The notes: generated by a model from the sequence alone, not told the origin. A stretch of 64,000 nt of DNA from RHKX01 sp963743875 (GCA_963743875.1 CAVURM010000001.1:62001-126000), one strand, 5' to 3'; shown: positions 1 through 8,895, counted from the first letter of the stretch. Made by a program: numbers and translations.

Positions 1-515
1 TAGAGGCGCCTCCGCGATACCGAGAGCGTCGGGGCTTGGGCCAGCGTCTGAAAGACGACGCAGTAGCGCTCGGTGAGACGTTCGAGGGTTGCGAGTTCTT
101 CGTCGCTTGCGCCTGACTCGAGTTCGAACCGGAGGCGGATCGCGCTGAAGCCGACCGGCACCTGCTTGTCCACCGCAAGCGTTCCTCGCCAGTCCAGATC
201 ACCCTCCGCATACACCGACCCGTTGACCGCGATTCCCATCGAAGTCGCAACGGCCCGCATCGTCACCCCGGCGCAGGCCACCAGGGCCTGGAGCAGCATG
301 TCGCCGGAGCAGGCGGAGACGCCGTCGCCGCCGGTCCCGGGATGAAGCCCTGCCTTGACCAGCGCTTGCCCCGTTTGAACCGAGCAGGTCACACCTTCGT
401 CCAGGTCTCCGCTCGCCTGCAGGGTCACCAGCGCAGTCTCCGGCTCGTCGCGGTAACGGCTCTTCAGTGGTCCCTGGAGTCTGCGCAGCTCGTCGGATTC
501 GATCGAGGTGCTCAC
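1..515 (-). CDS. OsmC family protein (stop codon at or just beyond window edge)
   Basis: The reading frame starts at a GTG (513-515) and runs leftwards for 171 codons. The last two bases of the window read TA, so a stop may lie exactly at the edge. The translation has the layout of the OsmC/Ohr-like fold: a beta-rich N-terminus, a GTGGDGVSACSGDMLLQALV segment followed by CAGVTMRAVA in the central helix with its conserved cysteines, and a C-terminal segment ending LTERYCVVFQTL. OsmC-type proteins reduce organic hydroperoxides using two cysteines. Whether this one is a peroxidase or a general OsmC-like protein cannot be decided here. It is on the same strand as the P450 gene upstream, separated by 86 bases in which I see nothing distinctive. 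Confidence 0.75.
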   Translation of the reverse strand, partial: MSTSIESDELRRLQGPLKSRYRDEPETALVTLQASGDLDEGVTCSVQTGQALVKAGLHPGTGGDGVSACSGDMLLQALVACAGVTMRAVATSMGIAVNGSVYAEGDLDWRGTLAVDKQVPVGFSAIRLRFELESGASDEELATLERLTERYCVVFQTLAQAPTLSVSRRRL

Positions 516-601
516 CCCTTCAGGCTACATCGCCGGACGATTCCTGAGCGGGACCGCGTGCCGCCGCACCTTGCCCGGTCATTCGTCTGATGAGTCCGCA
601 G

Positions 602-1864
602 CTACCGACTCACCAGCGTCACGGGGATGGTCCGGTATTGATTGAGGAACGTGGAGCTGACCCGCTCGCAGTCGCCGTCGAGACCGATCTCGTCGAAGCG
701 CTTCAGGGTTTCCTCGATCCAGAGCTTCAGCTCGAGGCGGGCGAGCCCGGCGCCGAGGCAGAAGTGCTTGCCGCCGCCTCCGAAGCCCTGGTGCGGGTTC
801 GGATCCCGCCGCACGTCGAAGCGCTGCGGGTCGTCGAAGGCGGATTCGTCGCGGTTGCCGGATACGTACCAGAGCGCGAGCTTGTCGCCGGCCTTCACCT
901 GCTTACCCGCCAGTTCCGTATCGGTGGTGGCCGTCCTCCGCATGTAGGCGAATGCGGGGTGGAAGCGGACGAACTCCTCGACCACCTGCTCGAGCGGCAC
1001 GGCGCCGGAGCGGACGATCTGCATCTGCTCGGGGTCGTCGAGCAGGCTCTTGATCCCCGAGGTGAAGACCGCGCGGGTCGAGTCGTTGCCGGCGACCATG
1101 AGCAGGAAGAAGAACATCAGAATCTCTTCATGAGAGAGACGCTCACCGTCGACCTCCGCCTCGATGAAGGCGGTGGTCAGATCGGCGGTGGGATTGCTCT
1201 CCCGGTCCTCGATCATCGAGTTGACGTAAGGGATGAACTCCTCCAGTGCCCGCCACACCTCACCGAGGTCGGGCACCAGGCGAGGATCCTCGAAGGCCGT
1301 GGTCCGGTTCGTCCAATCGACGAGCTTGTCGGCGTCCTCTCGCGGCACACCCAGCATGTCGCCGATCACCATTGAAGGTACGTAGATCCCGACGTCCTGA
1401 ACGAGGTCCAGTCGCCCGTCGGGATTCGCCTCCAGCGCCCGGTCCCAGACCAGATTGATGATCTCCCGCATGCGCACGGTGTGGTCGATCGCCCGCTTCG
1501 GCGTGAAGGCCTTCTGAACGAGGGCCTTGAGCCGGTCGTGGCGGGGTGGATCCTGAGAGATCAGCATGTTGGCGCTCAGGTCCATCGGGTCCGGTTCGCC
1601 GGCGGGGGCGAGCTTGTCGACCAGGATGATGCTGCGATCGGAGGAGAACGTGTCGGTGTCCCGGCCGACCGTCCTGATGTCGTCGAAGCGAACGACCGAC
1701 CAGAACCCAGCCTCGTTCGGGAAGTCGCCGAGCTCGCTCCAGTGCAACGGCTCCTCGGCGCGAAGTTGCGTGAAGACCTCGTGCGGAGGGCCGTCCTGCC
1801 AGAGGTCGAGGTCGCTGACATCGAGATCGGCGAGGTCCTGCTGGGGGGGTGCGACGGTGCTCAT
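602..1864 (-). CDS. Cytochrome P450, CYP125/CYP142-like
   Basis: This 420-residue soluble P450 has all the core motifs. The I-helix oxygen-activation motif is AGNDST at about residues 258-263, the K-helix ExxR is E297-R300, and the haem loop is FGGGGKHFCLG with the thiolate ligand C369. Length and motif style resemble the actinobacterial CYP125/CYP142/CYP124 group, which oxidises sterol side chains, terpenes or fatty acyl chains. The substrate here is not known. The acid-alcohol pair usually found in the I-helix appears as D261-S262-T263. The gene is transcribed away from the TetR gene at 2012-2659, and its predicted promoter lies inside a perfect palindrome at 1935-1957, so repression by that TetR is likely. 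Redox partners (ferredoxin, reductase) are not in the window. It is similar to the second P450 at 4834-6096, which has the same length. Confidence 0.93.
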   Translation of the reverse strand: MSTVAPPQQDLADLDVSDLDLWQDGPPHEVFTQLRAEEPLHWSELGDFPNEAGFWSVVRFDDIRTVGRDTDTFSSDRSIILVDKLAPAGEPDPMDLSANMLISQDPPRHDRLKALVQKAFTPKRAIDHTVRMREIINLVWDRALEANPDGRLDLVQDVGIYVPSMVIGDMLGVPREDADKLVDWTNRTTAFEDPRLVPDLGEVWRALEEFIPYVNSMIEDRESNPTADLTTAFIEAEVDGERLSHEEILMFFFLLMVAGNDSTRAVFTSGIKSLLDDPEQMQIVRSGAVPLEQVVEEFVRFHPAFAYMRRTATTDTELAGKQVKAGDKLALWYVSGNRDESAFDDPQRFDVRRDPNPHQGFGGGGKHFCLGAGLARLELKLWIEETLKRFDEIGLDGDCERVSSTFLNQYRTIPVTLVSR

Positions 1865-1920
1865 CTCTGATCCTCCTTGGTTCGAACGGCCGCGCGGGCA
1901 ATTCCACGGAGCAGGGCGGC

Positions 1921-1971
1921 AACATAGCAGCGGTGCAACGTATTGTCAATACGTTGCAAACAGAATATGGA
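1921..1971. promoter_or_regulatory. Divergent P450/TetR promoter with perfect 23-bp palindromic operator
   Basis: Positions 1935-1957 form a perfect inverted repeat with arms GCAACGTATTG and CAATACGTTGC around a single central T (1946). On the minus strand a consensus -35 TTGACA lies at 1949-1944, followed after 17 bases by TATGTT at 1926-1921, giving a strong predicted promoter for the P450. On the plus strand TTGTCA (1943-1948) and TATGGA (1966-1971) are also 17 bases apart and could serve the TetR gene. An alternative plus-strand -10 is TATATT at 2000-2005, which would make the GTG at 2012 leaderless. The operator assignment to the neighbouring TetR is inferred from position and symmetry. 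Confidence 0.7.
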
Positions 1972-2011
1972 GACCGAACTGTGCATTAGGAACGTGAGCT
2001 ATATTGGGTGC

Positions 2012-2659
2012 GTGATAAAGGAAAGCCCAGCCCCAGCCATGGACGCCGCCGGCGCGGGCGAGCCCAGTTCATCCGCTCCCACATTCCGCCGGGCCAATAG
2101 AGCAGACGCGATCGAGCTGGCTCAGGCCAGGTTCCTGGCCGGCGACCGGCTTGAGATGCAATCGCTGGCCGACGAGCTCGATGTCAGCCGGACGACCCTC
2201 TACAGGTGGGTCGGTGAGCGGGAGCAGTTGATCGGGGAGGTTTTTGGGGCCCTGATCGACCGATGGCTGGCGCTGGTCGAGCCTCAGGCGGAGGGGGGCG
2301 GAGGCGCGCGGTTCCTCGACATCCTTCGGCGCTTCCTCACGTTCGCCGCGGGCTCTGAGCCACTGACTAGCTTCACCCAGCGAGAGCCGGCAATGGCTAT
2401 CCGCATCCTGATGGATCCATCCGGACCGGCGACGGTCCATGGCAATCGGGCATTGGATCGTCTGCTGGCTGGGATCAATCCGGAAGTCGAGGTCAGCGAC
2501 AAGATCGCAAACAGCATCGGACTCCTCGCACGGACCCTCGTCTGGGCCAACATCGCAACGGGCCGGGAGCCAGACATCGACGGTGCGGTGGAGTTGGCAG
2601 GCCTGCTGCTCGAGGTTTCCGGGTTGGAGCGTTCGGGCCTGGGTGGGTCGGCGACCTGA
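2012..2659 (+). CDS. TetR family transcriptional regulator (divergent from P450)
   Basis: The helix-turn-helix is visible as LADELDVSRTTLYRWVGERE, followed by a helical C-terminal ligand-binding region of about 150 residues. The W in YRWVGERE replaces the H of the usual YxHF. The longest frame opens at 1943, inside the operator, so a later start is likely: GTG 2012 (215 aa) or ATG 2039 (206 aa). I chose GTG 2012 because a TATATT at 2000-2005 would place the transcript start near it; the choice is uncertain. The gene faces away from the P450 at 602-1864, and the palindrome between them is the probable shared operator. It probably represses the P450 and itself until an effector, perhaps the P450 substrate, binds. 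The stop is 2 bases from the end of the converging channel gene. Confidence 0.85.
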   Translation: MIKESPAPAMDAAGAGEPSSSAPTFRRANRADAIELAQARFLAGDRLEMQSLADELDVSRTTLYRWVGEREQLIGEVFGALIDRWLALVEPQAEGGGGARFLDILRRFLTFAAGSEPLTSFTQREPAMAIRILMDPSGPATVHGNRALDRLLAGINPEVEVSDKIANSIGLLARTLVWANIATGREPDIDGAVELAGLLLEVSGLERSGLGGSAT

Positions 2660-2661
2660 AG

Positions 2662-3408
2662 TCAGCCGGCGCTGTCGGCCTCGGCCTCGACGGCGTCTCC
2701 GCCGCGCTTCTCGCGCCTGCGCCGGACCGCCTCGCCCGGTTTCCAGGCGCTCACCAGGCCCGCCACCAGGGTGACCAGAAAGATCTGGCCGATCATCATC
2801 TCCAGGCCGGCGATCATCTGACCCGCTTGCTTGGCCGGAACCAGGTTGCCGTAGCCGGTGGTGGTCAGGGTCGTGTAGCTGAAGAAGAGGAAATCGGTCG
2901 AGGCGGGGTTGCTGACGCCACTGAAGAAGGGGGTCTCCTGAAGCCTGTCGATGATGCTGTAGGCGGCGGCGAAGAGGATCCCGAGCGAGGCGTAGACGGT
3001 GAGGGCTCCCATGATCGTTCGGGGTCCGACCGTCGCTGAGGTGACAACGGTCGAAAGCACGGTCCCCATCGACACCGCCAGCAGACCGATCTCGATCACC
3101 CACGCGACGACAACCAGGTCCCGCTCCCCGGTCACGGCAGCGACTGCACCGATGGCAACGGAGAGGATCGAGAGGGCCGCGGCCCGGCGAATCCAGGTCG
3201 CCCGGGCGTGCGATGCGCTGAGCGCGAGGATCGACGTGGCGGTGGCGGTGGCGATCAGCACCACCCTCGACCAGCTGCCGTCGGGCAGCAGGTAGGCGAG
3301 TACGTAGGTGAGGGTGATCAGCCCCAGCACCGCGCCGAATGCATCGCTGGCCCGTTCGGCCAGCGCTTCGATCCGCCTTCCGTCCCAGCGGCTACCCGCA
3401 TTCTCCAT
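2662..3408 (-). CDS. Potassium channel family protein (2-TM pore with TTTGYGN filter)
   Basis: This 248-residue membrane protein has several hydrophobic segments in its first 150 residues, then a pore loop with the K+ selectivity filter TTTGYGN at about residues 182-188 and a final transmembrane helix (about 200-220). The C-terminus is short, basic then acidic, with no RCK/TrkA-N domain. This matches Ion_trans_2-type channels, which conduct K+ down its gradient. Gating cannot be read from the sequence because neither a ligand-binding domain nor an arginine-rich S4 is obvious. It converges on the TetR gene with only 2 bases between the stop codons, leaving no room for a separate terminator. 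Confidence 0.85.
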   Translation of the reverse strand: MENAGSRWDGRRIEALAERASDAFGAVLGLITLTYVLAYLLPDGSWSRVVLIATATATSILALSASHARATWIRRAAALSILSVAIGAVAAVTGERDLVVVAWVIEIGLLAVSMGTVLSTVVTSATVGPRTIMGALTVYASLGILFAAAYSIIDRLQETPFFSGVSNPASTDFLFFSYTTLTTTGYGNLVPAKQAGQMIAGLEMMIGQIFLVTLVAGLVSAWKPGEAVRRRREKRGGDAVEAEADSAG

Positions 3409-3480
3409 TCTCAGACCGTTCGGCTCCGCGCCTGCGTTTCCTGCCCCGTTGGCATTCGGCGTCGGCCTGTTCAGGCGCGG

Positions 3481-4083
3481 CTAGCGCCGCAGCGCGTCGA
3501 GCAATGCCCGCAGGGCCGCGAGCGTCTGCGCTCTTGCCTCGTCGACGTCGTCGGCGAGGGCGACGTACATCGCCCCTTCGTTGAGCGCGCCCAACAGCAG
3601 GTGGGCGAGCGGTCGGACGGGCTGCCCCGGCAGGGAGCCCTGCTCGATCGCTTCGGCGAGGGCCGCGTCGAGCAGACCGAGCCCGTAACGCTCGCTGATC
3701 TCTCGCCACTCCTCCCACCCCAGGACGCTAGGGGCATCCAGCGCGACGATACGTCGGAAGTCGGCCTCCATACAGGCGTCGATCAGCACCTCGGCGCCGT
3801 CGCCGAGGGCGCCGAGCGGGTCGGTGGGGTCCGCGGCCTCGATCCGGGCGCCAATCCTCCCAATGAGCTTGACCTCGAGATCCTCCACGACGGCCCGGAA
3901 CAGCTCGCGCTTGTCGGCGAACTGGTGATAGAGGGCGCCGCGAGTCACGCCGGCGGCATGCGCGAGCTCCTCGGTGCCGACGTCGGCGTAGCCGCGCTCG
4001 CCGAACAGCCGTCGCGCGGCGGCGATCAACGCGCTGCGGGTGGCGGCGCTGCGGGTGGCGTGTTTGCTGGGGCGGGGTTCCAT
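3481..4083 (-). CDS. TetR family transcriptional regulator
   Basis: The 200-residue protein has a typical N-terminal TetR domain: ARRLFGERGYADVGTEELA, then the HTH AAGVTRGALYHQFADKREL at about residues 45-63, followed by a helical C-terminal half. The GALYHxFxDKxxLF signature places it in the AcrR/TetR-N family. The ATG sits inside an imperfect palindrome (4082-4096) that is a likely self-operator. The converging VIT-type gene is not downstream; it lies upstream on the same strand (4111-4812), so regulation of that transporter is possible but not shown. The effector is unknown. Confidence 0.9.
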   Translation of the reverse strand: MEPRPSKHATRSAATRSALIAAARRLFGERGYADVGTEELAHAAGVTRGALYHQFADKRELFRAVVEDLEVKLIGRIGARIEAADPTDPLGALGDGAEVLIDACMEADFRRIVALDAPSVLGWEEWREISERYGLGLLDAALAEAIEQGSLPGQPVRPLAHLLLGALNEGAMYVALADDVDEARAQTLAALRALLDALRR

Positions 4084-4096
4084 ACAGATTGTCTAT
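4082..4096. promoter_or_regulatory. Candidate TetR operator overlapping the start codon
   Basis: The 15-bp sequence ATACAGATTGTCTAT is an imperfect palindrome (5 of 7 arm positions match around a central T) and overlaps the TetR ATG at 4083. Sites of the form ACAGAnTGTCT are common operators of this regulator type. A transcript starting at or near the ATG would be nearly leaderless. Function is inferred from symmetry and position only. Confidence 0.35.
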
Positions 4097-4110
4097 CCGA
4101 TGAACCCTCG

Positions 4111-4812
4111 CTACACCGCGGCCCCGACGAGGGCCCCGATCCCGGAGGTGACCGCCATCGCCACGACTCCCCAGAGGACGACCCTGGCGGTTGCCGGTCC
4201 CTTCGGCCCGCCGCCGAGGCGCGCACCCGTGTAGCCCAGCAGAGCCAGGGCGACGACCGTCACGACGACGCAGATTGCGACCCGGGCCGAGGACGGGGCG
4301 GCCGCTACGGCGATCACCGGAAGCACGGCTCCGGTCGCGAAGGAGAGGGCCGACGTCCAGGCGGCCTGGAATGGGCGCGCCTGTCGCTCGCGGTGCAGCC
4401 CCAACTCCTCGCGTGCATGTGCCTGGAGGGCGTCTCGCTCGGTCAGGGCCTGAGCGACCTGGAGAGCAAGGTCGGCGGGCAAACCGCGGCTCTCGTAGAT
4501 CCCCGTGAGCTCGAGCAGCTCTCCGTCGGGATCGCGTTTCAGCTCCCTTCGCTCGAGATTCAGGTCCGCCCGTTCGGAATCACGCTGCGAGCTGACGGAG
4601 ACGTACTCGCCGGCCGCCATGGAGAGCGCCCCGGCTGCGAGTCCGGCGATACCCGCGGTGATGATGGCCGCTCCGTCGGCTCCCGAGGCGGCAACGCCGA
4701 GCACGAGGCTGGCGGTCGAGACGATGCCGTCGTTCGCTCCGAGAATGGCTGCGCGGAGCCATCCCGAGCGGTAGCTGAGGTGGACTTCCGAATGCCGAGC
4801 CGGCGGGGTCAT
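4111..4812 (-). CDS. VIT1/CCC1 family transporter
   Basis: The 233-residue protein begins at the ATG at 4810-4812; the frame stays open further upstream but without family similarity. It has the VIT/CCC1 layout: an early helix with ILGANDGIVSTASLVLGVA, a second helix with AAGALSMAAGEYVSVSSQRDSE, an amphipathic cytoplasmic region of about 70 charged residues (roughly 75-145), then two or three C-terminal helices. Eukaryotic and bacterial members move Fe2+ or Mn2+ across membranes. The metal carried here is inferred from the family. The gene diverges from the P450 at 4834 with only 21 bases between the annotated ends, so one of the two starts may lie further in. Confidence 0.88.
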   Translation of the reverse strand: MTPPARHSEVHLSYRSGWLRAAILGANDGIVSTASLVLGVAASGADGAAIITAGIAGLAAGALSMAAGEYVSVSSQRDSERADLNLERRELKRDPDGELLELTGIYESRGLPADLALQVAQALTERDALQAHAREELGLHRERQARPFQAAWTSALSFATGAVLPVIAVAAAPSSARVAICVVVTVVALALLGYTGARLGGGPKGPATARVVLWGVVAMAVTSGIGALVGAAV

Positions 4813-4833
4813 CGTCTCGCGGAGCCTAGATGA

Positions 4834-6096
4834 GTGCCGCAGCTGTCCGTTAGTGTCAGTCGCGTGTCCGGCGATGAAAACGCGACCCTCGAGGACCTCG
4901 GCGTCGGCGACGATGGGCTGTGGCTGGAGGGACCTCCGCATGAGGTATTCAGGCAGCTCAGGCGCGAGTGCCCCGTGCACTGGAGTCCGGGAATCGCGCA
5001 GTCGCCCGAGGACAACGGCTTCTGGTCGGTGACCAAGGCTGAGGACGTGTACACGGTCAGCCGCGACTGGCAGACCTATTCGTCGGCGCAGAACATCCTG
5101 ATCACCGATCATGCGGTGCCGCTCGAACTGGTGCAGGGCATGTTCATCGGCATGGACCCGCCCAAACACGATCGGATCAAGGCCCTGTTCCAACGGGCGT
5201 TCACGCCGAAGGCGATTGCCGCCCACGAGCCGGCGATCCGCGAGATCACCGAGGGCGTGCTCGCCGGTCTCGAGGGGCGCGTCACCTGCGATCTGGTCAC
5301 CGAGGTCGCTCAGCCGGTGGTCTCGCGGGTGATCGGCAGCTTCATGGGACTCGATGCCGCAGACGACGAGCCGTGGGCGGCGGCGATCAACCAGCTACTC
5401 GGGTTCGGCGATCCGGGGCTCAACCCCAAGGGCCTCGAGGCGCTGGTAGCCGAGGATCTGCCGGTGATGTTCACTCGCTGCATGGAGCTGGTCGAAGCCC
5501 GTCGCGAGAATCCCACCGACGACATGCTCAGCGTGCTCGTCTTCGCCGAGATCGATGGCGATACGCTCAGCGACGAGGAGATCTTCGCCGGCTTCATCCT
5601 GATGATGGCGGCCGGTAATGACTCGACCAAAGCCACCTACACGAGCACGATGCGGGCGTTGATGGAGAACCCCGAGCAGCGGCAGCTCCTGATCGACGAC
5701 CGCTCGCTCGTCCCCGGTGCCGTCGAGGAGGCATTGCGAATGTTTCCCGCCTTCGCGCACTTCCGCCGCACCGCCACCAGGGACGTCATCCTCGGGGGCA
5801 AGGAGATCAAGGAGGGGGACAAGGTTGCGCTCTGGTACCCGTCCTCCAATCGTGACGAGGACTGCTACGAGAGCCCCGATCGCTTCGACGTCCTACGCAA
5901 TCCCGAACACCAGGCCTTCGGGGCCGGCGGTCGCCACTTCTGCCTCGGAACCGCGCTCGCCCGACTCGAGCTCAAGGTCCTCGTGGAGGAGACGTTGCGT
6001 CGTTTTCCGGCGATGACGATCGCCGATGAGCCGACCTGGGTGATCTCGCAGTTCTCCAGCCAGCTCAAGAGCCTGCCGGTCGATTTCAACTCCTGA
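4834..6096 (+). CDS. Cytochrome P450, CYP125/CYP142-like (second copy)
   Basis: This 420-residue P450 carries AGNDST in the I-helix (about 260-265), ExxR at E299-R302, and the haem loop FGAGGRHFCLG with ligand C370. It resembles the P450 at 602-1864 in length and in many segments (GxGPPHEVF near the N-terminus, DPPxHDRxKAL, FAGGRHFCLG region), so the two are paralogues. The frame opens with GTG 4834. A second GTG at 4864 (VSGDENATLEDLG) would leave 51 bases to the divergent VIT gene and is a plausible true start. The substrate is unknown; the clade is known for sterol, terpene and alkyl-chain hydroxylation. No ferredoxin gene is adjacent. Confidence 0.92.
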   Translation: MPQLSVSVSRVSGDENATLEDLGVGDDGLWLEGPPHEVFRQLRRECPVHWSPGIAQSPEDNGFWSVTKAEDVYTVSRDWQTYSSAQNILITDHAVPLELVQGMFIGMDPPKHDRIKALFQRAFTPKAIAAHEPAIREITEGVLAGLEGRVTCDLVTEVAQPVVSRVIGSFMGLDAADDEPWAAAINQLLGFGDPGLNPKGLEALVAEDLPVMFTRCMELVEARRENPTDDMLSVLVFAEIDGDTLSDEEIFAGFILMMAAGNDSTKATYTSTMRALMENPEQRQLLIDDRSLVPGAVEEALRMFPAFAHFRRTATRDVILGGKEIKEGDKVALWYPSSNRDEDCYESPDRFDVLRNPEHQAFGAGGRHFCLGTALARLELKVLVEETLRRFPAMTIADEPTWVISQFSSQLKSLPVDFNS

Positions 6097-6182
6097 GGCG
6101 AGGCTCCGGGGAGCCGTTCCGGCCCCCGCTCTCCTCCTGACCGTTTCGTGAGCGGGCGCGGTCAGTGGACTACGATCGACCG

Positions 6183-8894
6183 ATGAGTGACGCCTACCCA
6201 GTCGGCAATGAGGCAGACGTCACCTTGCGAGACGGATCGACGGTCCACGTCCGACCCGTCCGCTCCAGCGACGAGCCGCTGCTGGCCGAGTTCTTCGCCG
6301 GCCTGAGCCCGGAGTCACGCGCGTTCCGCTTCTTCTCCGCGGGCGCGAGCGTGGAGGACGCGGCGCGGATCACGGTTGACGTCGACTACGAATCCACCTA
6401 CGGCCTGGTCGCGACGCGTGGCGGGGCCGATCATCTGGTCGCGCAGGGCACCTATGCGAAGACCGGTTCCGATCGCGCTGAGGTCGCCTTCGCGATCGCC
6501 GACGAGATGGCCGGCAGGGGCGTGGCGACGATCCTGCTCGCCCACCTGGCGGAGGTCGCGGCCGAAAACGGCGTTGACCTGTTCGAGGCCGAGATCCAGA
6601 CCGGCAACCGACGGATGGTCGAGGTGTTCCGCGAGAGCGGCCTCCCCGTCGACCGGTCCTCGGTTCCGGGGGCGATTCACATCGAGCTCCCAACCTCCTT
6701 CTCACCCGACGCGATGGAGCGCTTCGAGGATCGCGACCGAATCGCCGCCGCCGCGGCCGTGCGGAGGTTTCTCGAACCACGGACGGTCGCCGTGGTCGGC
6801 GCATCGCGTCGGCGCGGCAGCATCGGCGGCGAGATCTTCCACAACATGCTCGCGTCCGGCTTCGGCGGCGTCGTCTACCCCGTCAACCCGTCCGCGGACG
6901 TCGTCCAGTCGGTGCGGGCCTACCACGACATCGCCGAGGCTCCAGGCGAGGTCGACCTCGCGATCATCGCGGTGCCCGCCGAGGCCGTAGCCGACGCGGC
7001 ACGGGCCTGCGCGAGTAAGGGCGTCCCCGCGCTCGTCGTGATTTCCGCGGGATTCGCCGAGGTCGGCGAGGAGGGCGCGGCTCGCCAGCGGGTCCTGCTC
7101 GAGATCTGCCGCGACGCGGGGATGCGGCTGGTCGGGCCGAACTGCCTCGGGATCCTCAACGCGGCGGGCGAATCGAGCTTCAACGCGACCTTCGCACCCT
7201 CCATGCCGCCGCCCGGCAGCGTCGGCTTCGTGACTCAGAGCGGTGCCCTGGGGCTTGCGCTAATCGACCTCGCCGAGGATCGGAGCCTGGGCGTCTCGTC
7301 CTTCGCCTCGATCGGCAATCGCGCCGATATCACGGCGAACGACCTGCTCGAGTACTGGGAGGACGACGACGCCACCTCGGTCGCGCTGCTCTACATCGAG
7401 TCGTTCAGCAACCCGCGCCGCTTCTCGAAGGTCGCCCGCCGGGTCGGACGCCGCAAGCCGATCGTGGTCGTCAAGAGCGGCCGGTCGACCGCCGGGGCGC
7501 GTGCGACCGAATCTCATACCGGCGCCTTGATCGCCGCCTCGGACGTGACCGTCGACGCACTGTTCGACCAGGTCGGCGTGATCCGCACCGACAGCCTGTC
7601 GGAGTTGCTCGACGTCGCCTCTCTATTGGCAAATCAACCCTTGCCGGCCGGTCCGCGTGTCGGGATCATCACGAACGCGGGGGGGCCGGCGATCATGTGC
7701 GCCGACGCCTGCGAGGCGGTCGGCTTGGAGGTGCCGGCGCTGCCTGAGAGCGTGCGGTCCGCGCTGGCGGAGGGGTTGGCCCCCGAGGCGTCGCTGACCA
7801 ACCCGGTCGACATGATCGCGACGGCGAGCGCCGAGCAGTACAGGCAGACGATCGGCGCACTCGCGGAGTGGGAGGGGATCGACGCCCTGATCGTCATCTT
7901 CATTCGGCCGCTGCTGACGCGGGCCGAGGATGTAGCCCAGGCCGTGAGCGTCGCCTGCTCGGAGCTCGCCCGCGAGATCCCGGTACAGGCGGTCTTCATG
8001 TCCGCCCGCGATCACGCCGCGATGACCGCCGCCGGGGGCGTGCCCGCCCACCAATACCCCGAGGATGCCGCCCGCGCGCTCGGCCGGGTGATGCGCCACG
8101 TCGAATGGCGGGAGCGACCCCAGGAGGCGCCGGTCGAGTTCAGCGAAGCGGATGCGGACGGTGCGGCCGCCGTGATCGCCGGAGCGCTGGCCGAGGGCGG
8201 GGGATGGGTGGGCCCCAGTGAGGTCGCCGAGCTGCTCGGTTGCTACGGGATTCGGATGCCGGAATGGCGTACGGTCGCCGACTCCGTTGCCGCCGGCCAC
8301 GCGGCCGAGGAACTCGGCGGTCGCGTTGCGCTCAAGGCAGCGGGCCCGGCGATCGTCCACAAGACCGATCTGCATGCCGTACGCGCAGGTCTGACCGGAG
8401 CCGCCGAGGTTTCCTGGGCCGCCGTCGAGATGGACGAACACCTTGCCGCCGCCGGCGTCGAGCGCGAGACCTTCATGGTTCAGAGCATGGTGGAGGTCGG
8501 CACGGAGCTTCTGGTCGGCGTCGTCAGCGACCCGGTGTTCGGGCCGGTCCTAGCCTGCGGGGCCGGCGGAACTGCGGCCGAGCTGTACAAGGACGTAGCA
8601 GTGAGGATCTGCCCGATTGCCGCTCACGAGGCGCGGGCGATGATCGGGTCGCTGGCGATCCAGCCGTTGCTGACCGGCTTTCGCGGGGCACCGGTGGCAG
8701 ATGTCGAAGCGCTGGAAGGGGTCTTGCTACGGATCTCAGCGATGGTCGAGGCCCATCACGAGATCGTCGAGCTCGACCTCAACCCGGTCATGGCCGGGCC
8801 GGAAGGTTCGCTGGTCGTCGACGCCAGAGTCCGCGTCGCCGTCGCCCCCTCGAGTCGCCCGTGGCCCAGCACCTGGAAGGTCGACGACGCCTGA
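6183..8894 (+). CDS. GNAT acetyltransferase fused to ADP-forming acyl-CoA synthetase-like domains (Pat-type)
   Basis: The protein is about 903 residues. Residues about 15-170 form a GNAT acetyltransferase domain (VHVRPVRSSDEPLLAEFFAG; GRGVATILLAHLAEVA is the acetyl-CoA loop). It is followed by a CoA-binding Rossmann domain starting EPRTVAVVGASRRRGSIG, succinyl-CoA-ligase-like domains (QSGALGLA; the SHTGALIAASD region around 450), and a C-terminal ATP-grasp domain (HKTDLHAVRAGL to ELDLNPVMAGP). This is the composition of Pat/PatZ protein lysine acetyltransferases, which control acetyl-CoA synthetase. Here the GNAT domain is N-terminal, unlike the enterobacterial order. True acyl-CoA synthetase activity cannot be excluded. 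I chose ATG 6183; an in-frame GTG at 6165 is the alternative. It stands alone on its strand and converges with ppdK. Confidence 0.88.
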   Translation: MSDAYPVGNEADVTLRDGSTVHVRPVRSSDEPLLAEFFAGLSPESRAFRFFSAGASVEDAARITVDVDYESTYGLVATRGGADHLVAQGTYAKTGSDRAEVAFAIADEMAGRGVATILLAHLAEVAAENGVDLFEAEIQTGNRRMVEVFRESGLPVDRSSVPGAIHIELPTSFSPDAMERFEDRDRIAAAAAVRRFLEPRTVAVVGASRRRGSIGGEIFHNMLASGFGGVVYPVNPSADVVQSVRAYHDIAEAPGEVDLAIIAVPAEAVADAARACASKGVPALVVISAGFAEVGEEGAARQRVLLEICRDAGMRLVGPNCLGILNAAGESSFNATFAPSMPPPGSVGFVTQSGALGLALIDLAEDRSLGVSSFASIGNRADITANDLLEYWEDDDATSVALLYIESFSNPRRFSKVARRVGRRKPIVVVKSGRSTAGARATESHTGALIAASDVTVDALFDQVGVIRTDSLSELLDVASLLANQPLPAGPRVGIITNAGGPAIMCADACEAVGLEVPALPESVRSALAEGLAPEASLTNPVDMIATASAEQYRQTIGALAEWEGIDALIVIFIRPLLTRAEDVAQAVSVACSELAREIPVQAVFMSARDHAAMTAAGGVPAHQYPEDAARALGRVMRHVEWRERPQEAPVEFSEADADGAAAVIAGALAEGGGWVGPSEVAELLGCYGIRMPEWRTVADSVAAGHAAEELGGRVALKAAGPAIVHKTDLHAVRAGLTGAAEVSWAAVEMDEHLAAAGVERETFMVQSMVEVGTELLVGVVSDPVFGPVLACGAGGTAAELYKDVAVRICPIAAHEARAMIGSLAIQPLLTGFRGAPVADVEALEGVLLRISAMVEAHHEIVELDLNPVMAGPEGSLVVDARVRVAVAPSSRPWPSTWKVDDA

Positions 8895-8895
8895 T

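Noticed and set aside
590..1375. Plus-strand ORF of 261 codons opposite the first P450
   Set aside because: It is the shadow of the P450 gene, which has a complete haem motif on the other strand.
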